A stretch of DNA of 64,000 nucleotides from Polynucleobacter sp. AP-Kaivos-20-H2 (GCF_018882215.1 NZ_JACVOX010000002.1:1-64000); one strand, 5' to 3'; numbered from the stretch's first letter, positions 16,951-26,013 are shown. A program made the numbers and translations. The notes: generated from the letters alone by a model not told the origin.

Positions 16951-17655
16951 ATGTTGCGCGTAGAAAACTTAAACGCCTGGTATGACCGCAGTCACGTATT
17001 ACAAGGCATTTCTCTAGAAGTTAATAAAGGTGAGATTGTTACCTTGATGGGTCGCAATGGCGCTGGAAAAACCACCGCCCTGCGCTCATTAATGGGCCTG
17101 CTCTCTAAGCGTCAAGGTAAAGCCTCCATTGATGGCACTTCTTTTTTAGATTTACCTGCCCATATGCGCTTTCACCTAGGGCTAGCTTATGTTCCAGAAG
17201 ATCGCCGTATTGTTCCCGGACTTACTGTCAAAGAAAATTTGGAGCTTGGCGTGATCGCTAAGAAGAAGGCTGGCGATATGAGTGCGCTAGTTGATGAGAT
17301 TGCTGAAACTTTTCCCAGACTTAAAGAACGCTTAAATCAAGATGGCACCTCAATGTCGGGCGGTGAACAGCAAATGCTCGCAATCGCCAGGGCAATGATT
17401 GGCAAACCTAAAGTGATTTTGCTCGATGAACCTTCAGAAGGCATCATGCCAGTCTTGGTTGAAGAAATGTTTGAGCTTTTTGCCAAACTAAAGCAAGAAG
17501 GTCTAACCATTCTCCTCGTGGAGCAAAACGTTCAACAAGCTCTGAAAATTTCTGACCGAGCCTATATCCTCGATCAAGGCGAGATTGTTTTCCATGACAC
17601 TGCACAAAATCTCTTAAACAATGATGAGATTCAACAGAAGTATTGTGCTGTTTAA
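16951..17655 (+). CDS. livF: ABC transporter ATP-binding protein LivF
   Basis: A 234-residue ATPase with Walker A GRNGAGKT, signature MSGGEQQMLAIARAM and Walker B VILLDEPSEGI, the last being the LivF-specific wording. It completes a five-component Liv-type importer (binding protein, LivH, LivM, LivG, LivF). The gene ends 9 bp before the converging YqaA-like gene, with no clear terminator between. Confidence 0.9.
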   Translation: MLRVENLNAWYDRSHVLQGISLEVNKGEIVTLMGRNGAGKTTALRSLMGLLSKRQGKASIDGTSFLDLPAHMRFHLGLAYVPEDRRIVPGLTVKENLELGVIAKKKAGDMSALVDEIAETFPRLKERLNQDGTSMSGGEQQMLAIARAMIGKPKVILLDEPSEGIMPVLVEEMFELFAKLKQEGLTILLVEQNVQQALKISDRAYILDQGEIVFHDTAQNLLNNDEIQQKYCAV

Positions 17656-17663
17656 ACGCTTGA

Positions 17664-18176
17664 TTAAATTAGGTGCAGCCAATGCCCTAATTGATGCCAA
17701 AAGCTATCTGGCACCAGAGTCAGCAACCAGGTTAAGGTCAGATAGCGCAGCAACTTGCCAATGAACATATAAATTAAGCAAGGTTGCCAAGCAAGCTTCA
17801 ACCATCCAGCGGCAAGGCATAGGGGATCACCAAACCCAGGCAGCCATGAAAGTAACAGAATTTTTGGACCCCAAGCTTCTAGCCAATCTTTGAGGCGTGC
17901 ATTTTTTGGCTCTCCAACAGATTTCATGCTCCTACGGGCAATGAGACCAAGCCACCAGTCGAACATGCCCCCCAAGGTATTTCCAATAGCGGCAACCATA
18001 ATTGCAACCCAATACAAATCTGGATTCAAGGCGGTGTAACCAAACAAAATTGGCTCCGAACCAATCGGTAATAAGGTTGCTGAAACAAAAGCGCTGATAA
18101 ACACCGCAGGTAAGCCAACTGAAGGCATTCCAAACCAGCTAAAAAAATGTGAAAGTGCGTGCTCCATGAAACGCAT
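17664..18176 (-). CDS. YqaA-type VTT-domain inner membrane protein
   Basis: A 170-residue membrane protein of the SNARE-associated/VTT (DedA superfamily) YqaA branch. The features FISAFVSATLLPIGSEPILF and GNTLGGMFDWWLG, and GFGDPLCLAAGWLK near the C-terminal half, are characteristic. DedA-like proteins affect membrane lipid transport, but the YqaA branch has no settled function. It converges on livF and seems unrelated to the catabolic island. An upstream GGGGTT/AACCCC repeat (18199-18214) lies in its 5' region. Confidence 0.8.
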   Translation of the reverse strand: MRFMEHALSHFFSWFGMPSVGLPAVFISAFVSATLLPIGSEPILFGYTALNPDLYWVAIMVAAIGNTLGGMFDWWLGLIARRSMKSVGEPKNARLKDWLEAWGPKILLLSWLPGFGDPLCLAAGWLKLAWQPCLIYMFIGKLLRYLTLTWLLTLVPDSFWHQLGHWLHLI

Positions 18177-18323
18177 ACCCCTTATGTAATGCCTTCTAGG
18201 GGTTCATTAACCCCAATCAGTCTATTTTGCCTTGTTTTACCGATTCTCCATGAATTTCAAATCTTGCTTAAACTAATGCCTGAAACGGTAAATGCACCAT
18301 AAAACCTATAAATTGAGACTTTC

Positions 18324-19493
18324 ATGAATCACCCTATTCCCAAGTCAGACCAATACCAAGAAATGCGTGAAGCATTACGCGACCTTTGCGGTTCTTTTGA
18401 TTCTGCCTATTGGCAAAAGATTGATCACGAGCGAGGATATCCAGAGAGTTTTGTCGATGCTATGACTAAGGCTGGCTGGTTAGCCGCTTTAATTCCAGAG
18501 GAATATGGTGGCTCTGGTTTGGGCCTAGCTGAAGCGTCTGTGATCATGGAAGAAATCAACTTTTCTGGCGGTAACTCTGGCTCATGCCATGGGCAAATGT
18601 ACAACATGGGTACCTTATTACGCCATGGCTCAGAAGCTCAGAAACAAATGTACCTCCCTAAAATTGCAACGGGAGAACTACGCCTCCAAAGTATGGCGGT
18701 TACCGAACCCACTACGGGAACCGATACAACCAAACTGAAAACCACCGCAGTGAAAAAAGGGGATAAGTATGTAATCAATGGTCAAAAGGTATGGATCTCC
18801 AGAATTCAGCATTCTGACTTGATGATCTTGCTGGCACGCACTACACCGCTCAATGAAGTACAGCGCAAGTCCGAAGGTATGTCGATCTTTATCGTGAACC
18901 TTGCTGATGCCATTGGCAAAGGGATGGAAGTTCGTCCAATTGCCAACATGGTCAATCATGAAACCAACGAAGTGTTCTTTGACAATCTTGAAATTCCTGC
19001 GGAGAACCTCATCGGCACCGAAGGCCAAGGTTTTAAATATATTCTTGATGGCCTCAATGCAGAACGCGTCTTAATTGCCGCCGAATGTATTGGTGACGCC
19101 TACTGGTTTATTGATCGCGCCCGTCGCTATGCCAATGACCGCGTGGTATTTGATCGCCCTATCGGCAAAAATCAAGGGATTCAGTTCCCGATTGCCGACA
19201 GCTACATTGAGACCGAAGCTGCCAACCTGATGCGCTTTAAGGCTTGTGAGTTATTTGATAATCATCAGCCTTGTGGGCCTGAAGCCAATATGTCAAAGTA
19301 CCTCGCCGCTAAAGCGTCTTGGGAATCGGCTAACGTTTGCCTTCAAACTCATGGTGGATTCGGCTTTGCCAATGAATACGACATTGAGCGTAAGTTTAGA
19401 GAAACTCGCCTCTATCAAGTGGCGCCAATTTCAACGAATTTGATCTACTCCTATATTGCTGAGCATGTTCTTGGTCTACCAAGATCTTTCTAA
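18324..19493 (+). CDS. Acyl-CoA dehydrogenase
   Basis: A 389-residue FAD-dependent acyl-CoA dehydrogenase. Domain order is the helical N-terminus, a beta domain with MAVTEPTTGTD and VWISR, and a C-terminal helical domain with RARRYANDRVVFDRPIGKNQ and LQTHGGFGFANEYDIERKFR. The catalytic base is probably Glu247 in the isovaleryl-CoA-dehydrogenase-like position (GLNAERVL), since no Glu occupies the other common site near the C-terminus. It is 12 bp from a CoA-transferase gene, so the two likely act on one acid: activation as a CoA thioester, then desaturation. Confidence 0.9.
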   Translation: MNHPIPKSDQYQEMREALRDLCGSFDSAYWQKIDHERGYPESFVDAMTKAGWLAALIPEEYGGSGLGLAEASVIMEEINFSGGNSGSCHGQMYNMGTLLRHGSEAQKQMYLPKIATGELRLQSMAVTEPTTGTDTTKLKTTAVKKGDKYVINGQKVWISRIQHSDLMILLARTTPLNEVQRKSEGMSIFIVNLADAIGKGMEVRPIANMVNHETNEVFFDNLEIPAENLIGTEGQGFKYILDGLNAERVLIAAECIGDAYWFIDRARRYANDRVVFDRPIGKNQGIQFPIADSYIETEAANLMRFKACELFDNHQPCGPEANMSKYLAAKASWESANVCLQTHGGFGFANEYDIERKFRETRLYQVAPISTNLIYSYIAEHVLGLPRSF

Positions 19494-19505
19494 GGGATTG
19501 TTGCT

Positions 19506-20690
19506 ATGAGTATTCGCCCATTAGATGGTATTACCGTTGTTTCTTTAGAGCACGCCATTGCAGCACCTTTCTGCACGCGCCAATTAGCAGATTTAGGCGC
19601 AAGAGTGATTAAGGTTGAGCGCCCTGGTAGCGGTGACTTTGCTAGAGGATATGACACCCAGGTGGATGGACTGTGCTCTCACTTTGTTTGGGTAAATCGC
19701 TCTAAGGAAAGTTTGACCTTAGATCTCAAACAGCCAGCAGCCATTGCAACACTCAAGACACTGTTGAAGACCGCGGATGTCTTAGTGCAAAATCTGGCGC
19801 CAGGAGCTGCTGCTCGCATGGGCTTAACTGCTGATATTTTGCAGAAAGAAAATCCAAAACTGATTTTGTGTGATATTTCGGGCTACGGGAATAACGGCCC
19901 CTATCGTGACAAAAAGGCCTACGACTTACTCATTCAGAGTGAAGCAGGATTTCTTTCCATTACAGGAACACCCGAAACACCCAGCAAAGCCGGTAACTCT
20001 ATTGCGGATATTGCAGCGGGCATGTACGCCTATACCAATATCTTGGCAGCCCTTTTGCAAAGAGGAAAAACTGGCAAAGGCTCGGTAATTGATATCTCCA
20101 TGCTTGAATCACTTGGTGAGTGGATGAGCTTTCCAATGTATTACGCCTATGAGGGTGCAGAGCCACCACCTAGAAACGGTGCATCACATGCGACCATTTA
20201 TCCGTATGGCCCATTTAAAGCTGGCGATGGCAAGACTGTCATGTTGGGACTTCAAAATGAGCGTGAATGGGTGCAATTTTGCGAAATGGTATTAGAGAAC
20301 CCTGCACTTGCCAAAGATGAACGCTTCGATCGCAACTTCAAGCGTAATGAAAAACGCATTGAGCTACTAGAAATCATTGATTCCTGCTTTAGCAAACTCA
20401 CCTCTGAGCAACTGATTGGCAGGCTCGAGAAAGCGCAAATTGCAAACGCTCATCTGAATGATATGCAAGGCCTTTGGAAACACGAGCAACTAAAGGCGCG
20501 TAATCGCTGGACTGAGGTGGATACCCCCAATGGCGCTATCGCTGCGCTACTACCACCGGGTCTCAATGATAGCTACGACTATCGTATGGACCCCATTCCT
20601 GCCGTTGGCGAACACACTCACTCCATCCTTCAAGAATTAGGAATGACGGAGTCAGATATTGCCAGCATGAAAGCAAGCGGAGCCATTTAG
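19506..20690 (+). CDS. Class III (CaiB/BaiF) CoA transferase
   Basis: A 394-residue family III CoA transferase. It begins RPLDGITVVSLEHAIAAPFC and carries the catalytic Asp at 140 (KKAYDLLIQSEAG). It transfers CoA between carboxylic acids, normally as a dimer of interlocked rings. It is translated just after the acyl-CoA dehydrogenase gene. Gene context (Liv importer and ring hydroxylases upstream) suggests that it activates an acid derived from the imported compound, but a separate short-chain acid pathway is possible. Its stop overlaps the converging cardiolipin synthase gene by 4 bp. Confidence 0.88.
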   Translation: MSIRPLDGITVVSLEHAIAAPFCTRQLADLGARVIKVERPGSGDFARGYDTQVDGLCSHFVWVNRSKESLTLDLKQPAAIATLKTLLKTADVLVQNLAPGAAARMGLTADILQKENPKLILCDISGYGNNGPYRDKKAYDLLIQSEAGFLSITGTPETPSKAGNSIADIAAGMYAYTNILAALLQRGKTGKGSVIDISMLESLGEWMSFPMYYAYEGAEPPPRNGASHATIYPYGPFKAGDGKTVMLGLQNEREWVQFCEMVLENPALAKDERFDRNFKRNEKRIELLEIIDSCFSKLTSEQLIGRLEKAQIANAHLNDMQGLWKHEQLKARNRWTEVDTPNGAIAALLPPGLNDSYDYRMDPIPAVGEHTHSILQELGMTESDIASMKASGAI

Positions 20691-22165
20691 AGTAGCGGAG
20701 AAGTAAGATGAGCAGCGTTTTCAAGATAACGCTGCCATGCTGGTCTTTTCGCCCAGACTTTAGGATCGACATAATCTGATTGTGCTAAATAAGACTCAAT
20801 TAACTTCTCTAGCTTGGCACAGAAATCAACGTTATAAACAATCAAACTAATTTCAAAGTTCAAACGCAGGCTACGTTGATCAAAATTCACCGAGCCAAAG
20901 ATCGCAATACGACCATCAATCAACAGACTCTTGGTATGCAAGAGGCCGCCTTTAAATTCAGCAACCCTGACCCCAGATGCCATTAAGTCCTGATAGAAGC
21001 TTTTACTACTCCACGCTACCAAAGTCGAGTCATTGAGTTTTGGCACAATTAAAGTCACATTGACACCACGTCTTGCGGAAGCCATGAGCGCTTGAAGCAA
21101 GCCATCATCCGGACCAAAGTAAGGAGTAGTAATAGTAAGCTCCTCACGCGCATCAATAATGGCAGAGAGCATTACTTGATACAAAATGTCATCACGATAT
21201 ACCGGGCCTGAAGCAAACTCCTGGGCGATAACCCCACCCTCTCTTGGGGCTGGCGGAGGGGAGCGATCATTGAAGTGCGTAATCTTAGGATTATCAACAC
21301 TCCAATCAAACGAAAACGTCAGTTCAAACTGGGCTGCTACCGGACCTTCAATGCGAACCATGGCATCAACCCACTCTCCCACTCCTGAGTCTTGTTTAAA
21401 TGTTCGGGGATCAACCAAATTCATGCTGCCAGTCCAGACAACCGAACCATCTACTATGAATATTTTTCGATGCAAGCGCAAATCTGCACGACGGAACTGA
21501 AAGCGCCCAATCTGAATTGGTAATGCTTCCGTTACTTCTATGCCCGCATTTCGGAATCGAGCTGGCCAAGACGACTTGAACCAATGCTTGCTACCTAAGG
21601 AATCTAATAAAACGCGACAAGCAACCCCACGTTTTGAAGCAGCAATTACGGCCTCACCTACTCGATCAGCGTCCCCACCCAAAGCCCAGATGTAGAACTC
21701 CATATTCAGAGTCTTTTGAGCCTGATTAATCTCATCAATAAATAGCTGCAGAATGTCTAGCGACTTTGTATAAAGCTCCACTTTATTTCCATCCACAACC
21801 GGAGTACCGTTCTTCGATTCAGCCAGAAGACTTAAGGCCCTAGCTTCAATAGGCAGTTTCGCTCTTTCGCTCGCAAATTCTTGACATAGTTGCTGTGTAA
21901 TTTGCGCGTACTCTCGATTCATGCGTTTAATTTTTCGCGTCAAACTACGCCCTACAGGACGTTCGCCAATTAATATATATAAACAAATCCCCATCACTGG
22001 GAAAGTCATCACAATAAAAATCCAAGCAAATGCAACCCCTACCGGCCTCCTTACTGAAATGATGACCCCAATAAAGTAGGTGACCAATAAAAAATGAATC
22101 AGAAGAAGCCAATTTAAATTCAGCTCAAACAAATGTTTCAGAAAGAGGCTTAGTAAGTCATTCAT
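20687..22165 (-). CDS. Phospholipase-D-family cardiolipin synthase
   Basis: A 492-residue membrane enzyme with two N-terminal transmembrane helices and two HKD motifs (HRKIFIVDGS in the middle and HTKSLLIDGR in the C-terminal third), each followed by a GS-N motif (TGSMNLVD, FGSVNFDQR). This is the cardiolipin synthase A/C layout that joins two phosphatidylglycerols or related lipids. It overlaps by 4 bp the upstream EEP hydrolase gene, indicating co-translation. Confidence 0.88.
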   Translation of the reverse strand: MNDLLSLFLKHLFELNLNWLLLIHFLLVTYFIGVIISVRRPVGVAFAWIFIVMTFPVMGICLYILIGERPVGRSLTRKIKRMNREYAQITQQLCQEFASERAKLPIEARALSLLAESKNGTPVVDGNKVELYTKSLDILQLFIDEINQAQKTLNMEFYIWALGGDADRVGEAVIAASKRGVACRVLLDSLGSKHWFKSSWPARFRNAGIEVTEALPIQIGRFQFRRADLRLHRKIFIVDGSVVWTGSMNLVDPRTFKQDSGVGEWVDAMVRIEGPVAAQFELTFSFDWSVDNPKITHFNDRSPPPAPREGGVIAQEFASGPVYRDDILYQVMLSAIIDAREELTITTPYFGPDDGLLQALMASARRGVNVTLIVPKLNDSTLVAWSSKSFYQDLMASGVRVAEFKGGLLHTKSLLIDGRIAIFGSVNFDQRSLRLNFEISLIVYNVDFCAKLEKLIESYLAQSDYVDPKVWAKRPAWQRYLENAAHLTSPLL

Positions 22166-22914
22166 TTGAGTTCCAATTCAGCGGTAATACCTAGATGATC
22201 CGATAGCTTTAACCATTCATGCAAAATTTTTGCAGAATGAATTTTTAATCCGCGTACATAAATTCTATCCATGGACAATAGCGGCCTCACACTAGGAAAA
22301 GTTTTTGCTGGGGATCCAGTTAACACCTCAAAGACCTCATCAAAACCAGCAGCCTTCATGGGTGCGCTCACACGATTACGCCAATCATTGAAATCCCCCG
22401 CAACGATCGTGGGACCATTTTGAGTTAAATCCTGAATATGTCCAATGATAGCCTCTAGTTGTCGCTCTCTACCCCTCTCGAAGAGCGCCAAGTGCACACA
22501 AAAACAATGAATAGGTTGTTCTATGCCATCTAGTTTTGTGATGCTATGAAGCAACCCGCGCTTTTCGAAACGATATGCAGATATATCGTAGTTATTTCCT
22601 TTTTGCTGAGGATGCTTAGAGAGGATGGCATTACCATGATGTCCATCGCGATACTCCACATTTTTTCCGTAATGCCAATCGTGCCAAAAACCTTCAGAGA
22701 GAAAGTGCGTTAACTCTGTCAGGGGCCATTGACTAAAGCGCTGAATCCTACCTCGATGCTCTTGCTGAAACTCTTGTAAAAATAATAGGTCCGGATGTTG
22801 GCTGCGCATTTTTTGGCGCAACTGATAAATAGTGGAGTGTCGATGTAAAGGTGATAAGCCCTTATGGACATTCATAGTTAAGATAGTAAAACGGGTGGTT
22901 TTGATGGAGCTCAT
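22162..22914 (-). CDS. Endonuclease/exonuclease/phosphatase (EEP) family protein
   Basis: A 250-residue protein of the EEP superfamily. Metal and catalytic motifs are visible: TMNVHKG at the start (Asn), LLFLQEF (Glu), a Tyr/His region, GDFNDWRN and LSDHLG with the C-terminal Asp-His. In many bacteria such genes (YbhP type) sit next to cardiolipin synthase, suggesting a role in phospholipid metabolism rather than nucleic acid cleavage. It overlaps both neighbours slightly, so the three genes form one transcript. Confidence 0.8.
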   Translation of the reverse strand: MSSIKTTRFTILTMNVHKGLSPLHRHSTIYQLRQKMRSQHPDLLFLQEFQQEHRGRIQRFSQWPLTELTHFLSEGFWHDWHYGKNVEYRDGHHGNAILSKHPQQKGNNYDISAYRFEKRGLLHSITKLDGIEQPIHCFCVHLALFERGRERQLEAIIGHIQDLTQNGPTIVAGDFNDWRNRVSAPMKAAGFDEVFEVLTGSPAKTFPSVRPLLSMDRIYVRGLKIHSAKILHEWLKLSDHLGITAELELK

Positions 22915-23114
22915 TAAAACTGACCTGCTGCGCGCTGTCGTCGAACTCTTGCCAAGTAGATTTCACCTTCGACTAAATCTTGACATTGCATGCATTTATT
23001 GCAAATCGATGCCTGCCCCCGCAACTCCTCAATCGAGTCTGTTGGGTGGGCATCTAAATATTCGCGCAAATCCACGTCGAGGACCTCATTGCAGAGGCAA
23101 ACCACTTCAGCCAT
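22914..23114 (-). CDS. BFD-like [2Fe-2S] protein
   Basis: A 66-residue protein with CLCN near the N-terminus and CNKCMQC in the middle. This matches the Cys-x-Cys ... Cys-x2-Cys arrangement of bacterioferritin-associated-ferredoxin-like [2Fe-2S] domains. It starts the unit with the EEP and cardiolipin synthase genes. Whether it serves bacterioferritin iron release is uncertain, since no bacterioferritin gene is present here. Confidence 0.75.
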   Translation of the reverse strand: MAEVVCLCNEVLDVDLREYLDAHPTDSIEELRGQASICNKCMQCQDLVEGEIYLARVRRQRAAGQF

Positions 23115-23174
23115 AAGTTAAAAATAGGGGAATCGATCTCATTACAGTCATTTTGCCATTGCCTTGATAGAATC

Positions 23175-23876
23175 ATGCGCATGTTAGAAGCTTTTCAAGA
23201 TGCCCTTGCCTTACTCACCCATTTAGATGGTGGGGTGCTGAGGATCGTTTCAGTTTCTCTGCAGGTTAGCCTGACTGCCCTTCTTATTGGAACCCTCTTG
23301 GGTCTTCCGATTGGGGTCCTCTTGGCAACTGAGCAATTTGCCGGTAAAAAAACGATTATCGTGACCCTGAATACCTTGATGGGGGTCCCCACAGTGATTG
23401 TTGGCGTCCTGGTTTATCTCATGCTGTCTCGTACAGGCCCCCTTGGCATGTGGGGCTGGCTATTTACAGTCAAGGGCATGATTGTGGCTCAAACATTGCT
23501 CACAACCCCGTTAATTGCCGCCCTTAGCCGACAAATACTGGAAGACTCCTGGAAAATACACCGCGATTCATTTCTAAGCCTCAAACTGCCACCGTTATCC
23601 CGGTTTAAATGGTTAATTTGGGATTGTCGCTTTTCCCTAACGATTGCCGTGCTTGCAGGACTGGCTAGGGCCATTTCTGAAGTCGGCGCAGTCATGATTG
23701 TGGGCGGCAATATTGATCGCTCTACAAGAACCATGACCACTGCAATTGCTCTGGAGACTAGTAAAGGAGACCTTCCATTGGCCCTTGCCTTGGGAATAGT
23801 CCTACTTAGCATTGTTTTGCTAGCCAATCTATTTACTTTTGCTGTTCGCCAAATCGCAGAGCGTCGCTATGGTTAA
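23175..23876 (+). CDS. tupB: Tungstate-type ABC transporter permease TupB
   Basis: A 233-residue permease with about six helices and the coupling segment GLARAISEVGAVMIVGGNID, which is typical of TupB tungstate permeases. It starts at ATG 23175 or, six bases later, 23181. The gene overlaps tupC by 8 bp. No substrate-binding protein (TupA) gene is next to it in either direction. Its position tail to tail with a formate dehydrogenase operon fits a supply of tungsten (or molybdenum) to that enzyme. Confidence 0.85.
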   Translation: MRMLEAFQDALALLTHLDGGVLRIVSVSLQVSLTALLIGTLLGLPIGVLLATEQFAGKKTIIVTLNTLMGVPTVIVGVLVYLMLSRTGPLGMWGWLFTVKGMIVAQTLLTTPLIAALSRQILEDSWKIHRDSFLSLKLPPLSRFKWLIWDCRFSLTIAVLAGLARAISEVGAVMIVGGNIDRSTRTMTTAIALETSKGDLPLALALGIVLLSIVLLANLFTFAVRQIAERRYG

Positions 23877-24576
23877 TACATCACCAGAATTTGAAAAGTT
23901 CATTGAACTCAAAGACATCATTGTCAAAAGCAATGGGAGAACGATTCTCAAGATCTCCCACGCTATTATTCCAGCAGACAGAATCACAGCCTGTATTGGC
24001 CCTAATGGCGCAGGCAAAACGACTCTATTAAAGCTAATTGATGGCCTCATAAAGCCAGATAGCGGAACAGTTAGTTACTCCTTCAAACCAAAAATTGCAT
24101 TGGTACTGCACCACACGCCAATGATTAAAGCATCTGCCATAACTAATCTCAGAATGGTTTGTGACGTAGACTCAAGCATTACAGAGTCTGATATCAACAG
24201 GGTAATGGAAGAAGTTGGCCTCAGTAAATTAGGGAAGAGTCCGGCACATAAATTATCCGCAGGCGAAAGACAAAAGCTGTGTCTTGGCAGGGCCATTCTT
24301 CAAAAGCCCAATTTAGTTTTGCTCGACGAGCCTACCGCAAACCTCGATCCAAATACAACCGAACAAGTAGAGGATCTGATTCGTCAGTTTGATCAGCAGG
24401 GATCAGAGGTTCTATTTTCATCCCATCAATTAGCTCAAGTACAAAGACTTGCCGAGTACATCATCTTTATCGACCAAGGGGAGATAAAAGAAAAGGGACC
24501 CGTAGGCCCCTTCTTTGCGAATCCTCAAACACCAGCAGCCAAGCGCTACTTACATCAAGAATTACTCGCTGATTAA
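23869..24576 (+). CDS. tupC: Tungstate-type ABC transporter ATPase TupC
   Basis: A 235-residue ATPase with Walker A GPNGAGKT, signature LSAGERQKLCLG and Walker B LVLLDEPTANLD. ATG 23869 overlaps the end of tupB by 8 bp; an upstream TTG (23839) would give a much larger overlap and is less likely. The stop codon directly abuts the stop of the converging formate dehydrogenase-linked gene. The terminator for those minus-strand genes appears to lie inside this coding region. Confidence 0.85.
   Translation: MVNTSPEFEKFIELKDIIVKSNGRTILKISHAIIPADRITACIGPNGAGKTTLLKLIDGLIKPDSGTVSYSFKPKIALVLHHTPMIKASAITNLRMVCDVDSSITESDINRVMEEVGLSKLGKSPAHKLSAGERQKLCLGRAILQKPNLVLLDEPTANLDPNTTEQVEDLIRQFDQQGSEVLFSSHQLAQVQRLAEYIIFIDQGEIKEKGPVGPFFANPQTPAAKRYLHQELLAD
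24484..24512 (-). terminator. Rho-independent terminator for the formate dehydrogenase unit, inside tupC
   Basis: Read on the minus strand, AAGGGGCC pairs with GGTCCCTT (one G-U) around a TACG tetraloop closed by C-G, a UNCG-type stable loop, followed by TTCTTTT. This is a good intrinsic terminator about 65 bp past the last minus-strand stop codon, placed within the 3' end of the opposing tupC gene. Confidence 0.65.
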
Positions 24577-24900
24577 TTACTTAGCAGCAGGTGCTGCTGG
24601 AGCTGCAGGAGCAGGAGCTGCTGGAGTAGGAGTTGTAGGCGCAGCTGCTGCAACTACTGGTGGAACAAATGGAGGTGGTGCCACACATGCAGCAGGTGCC
24701 GCAGTCCCAGCCACTTTAAAACGATCGGCAACACGGTTCTGAGCTTGGCACAGTTGGTATGCCCCCATCCGGTCACCATAAGCAGTTTTAGCTTTTGCTA
24801 AATTGGCAGCCTCTTGCGCCTCAGGGGTAAGCGGTGGCAAAGTAGCCATCGCAGAAGATGCAGCAAATGCACAGAATGCAAAAGCAATGATTTTTTTCAT
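24577..24900 (-). CDS. Small exported Ala/Pro-rich protein, last gene of the formate dehydrogenase unit
   Basis: A 107-residue protein with an N-terminal signal peptide (MKKIIAFAFCAFAASSAMA), a short helical region with two Cys, and a low-complexity C-terminal tail of alternating Ala and Pro (last 30 or so residues). AAGGAT lies upstream of ATG 24900. It directly follows the cytochrome b subunit gene. No function is recognised; a periplasmic accessory or spacer-like role is a guess. Confidence 0.6.
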   Translation of the reverse strand: MKKIIAFAFCAFAASSAMATLPPLTPEAQEAANLAKAKTAYGDRMGAYQLCQAQNRVADRFKVAGTAAPAACVAPPPFVPPVVAAAAPTTPTPAAPAPAAPAAPAAK

Positions 24901-24910
24901 AGCTCTATCC

Positions 24911-25966
24911 TTATTTATTAACTTTGTTGTACCAGATCTCATGGTGCTCTTTAGCCCAAGTAGCATCAACATAACCAGTCTTCATGCCATCAATAGAGCC
25001 CTGCATACCAATAGAGCCGATATAAATATGCCCCATCGCCATAGCAGTCATTAAGATTGCGGCGCTACTATGGATAATATTTGCAATTTGCATCGTGCCA
25101 CGCAAGTACTCCACTTCCATAAATGGCACCATCATGTCAAGAACAAGTCCAGAGCCTGAAATCACTAAACCCAAGAAAGTCATGCCAAACCAAAACCATA
25201 TTTTTTCACCGAAGTTAAAGAAACCTGCGGGAGGATGTTTGCCACCGAACATGCCACCGAATGACTTGATCCAAGTGAGATCACCCTCACCAGGAATATT
25301 TCTAGTGGCAAAGAGTAGGAAGAAAATCACTACGCTCAGCGTAAATAATGGGCCAGAGTAGTTGTGAATATTTTTACAGATATTCAGAAAAGTACCGTAG
25401 GCAACACCGCCCATTAAGGGCATTGCAAAATACTTGCCGTACAGGATCAGCAAGCCAGTGAAAGCAAGTCCAATAAAGCTAGCCGCCATCACCCAGTGTG
25501 TAAAGCGCTCAAAGCCATTAAACCGCTTGATTTTTTGCCCAGATAAAGGCGCATGTAATTTGATGGGACCCTTAACAATAAAAAGAGCTGCAATCCCAAA
25601 GAAAGCGATTGCCAGTATCCAACCTCCGAAGACCGTAATAACGCCATTACGTATCAAGCGCCACTCTTGGCCGGCACGCTGAATCAATACACCAGCTTGC
25701 TTATCGGGAATGCTGACAAAGTTTAAGGGATCGCTGTTAGGAGCTGTAAAAATAGAAGGGTTGGCTGGCTGAGCCTGAGCTTGAGTTCCATTAGCCAAAG
25801 CGTTCGGATTGGCTGGCACCGATAGCGGCGGAATATCCACTCCGCTAGCAGATGGCAAAGGCGCCATCGGCGCGCGCTCAGCAAAACTGATTCCGCTTGC
25901 CATAGTCAGCGACAAACCTGCAGTCACCACCAAGGTGCTCAGAGTTTTAGAAAATGATCGTTTCAT
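24911..25966 (-). CDS. fdoI: Formate dehydrogenase gamma subunit, cytochrome b
   Basis: A membrane subunit of about 351 residues with a signal peptide (MKRSFSKTLSTLVVTAGLSL), a periplasmic stretch, and four transmembrane helices carrying heme-binding histidines (ERFTHWVMAASFIGLAFTGL; KNIHNYSG; HSSAAILMTAMAMGHIYIG). It transfers electrons from the beta subunit to quinone. The N-terminal signal and periplasmic region are longer than in E. coli FdoI, as seen in other betaproteobacteria. ATG 25966 is chosen because AAGGAC sits at normal distance; the ATG two codons earlier is too close to it. Confidence 0.88.
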   Translation of the reverse strand: MKRSFSKTLSTLVVTAGLSLTMASGISFAERAPMAPLPSASGVDIPPLSVPANPNALANGTQAQAQPANPSIFTAPNSDPLNFVSIPDKQAGVLIQRAGQEWRLIRNGVITVFGGWILAIAFFGIAALFIVKGPIKLHAPLSGQKIKRFNGFERFTHWVMAASFIGLAFTGLLILYGKYFAMPLMGGVAYGTFLNICKNIHNYSGPLFTLSVVIFFLLFATRNIPGEGDLTWIKSFGGMFGGKHPPAGFFNFGEKIWFWFGMTFLGLVISGSGLVLDMMVPFMEVEYLRGTMQIANIIHSSAAILMTAMAMGHIYIGSIGMQGSIDGMKTGYVDATWAKEHHEIWYNKVNK

Positions 25967-26013
25967 ACACATGTCCTTAAACGTTTTCGTTTTATTTATT
26001 GTTATTGAGTTGA

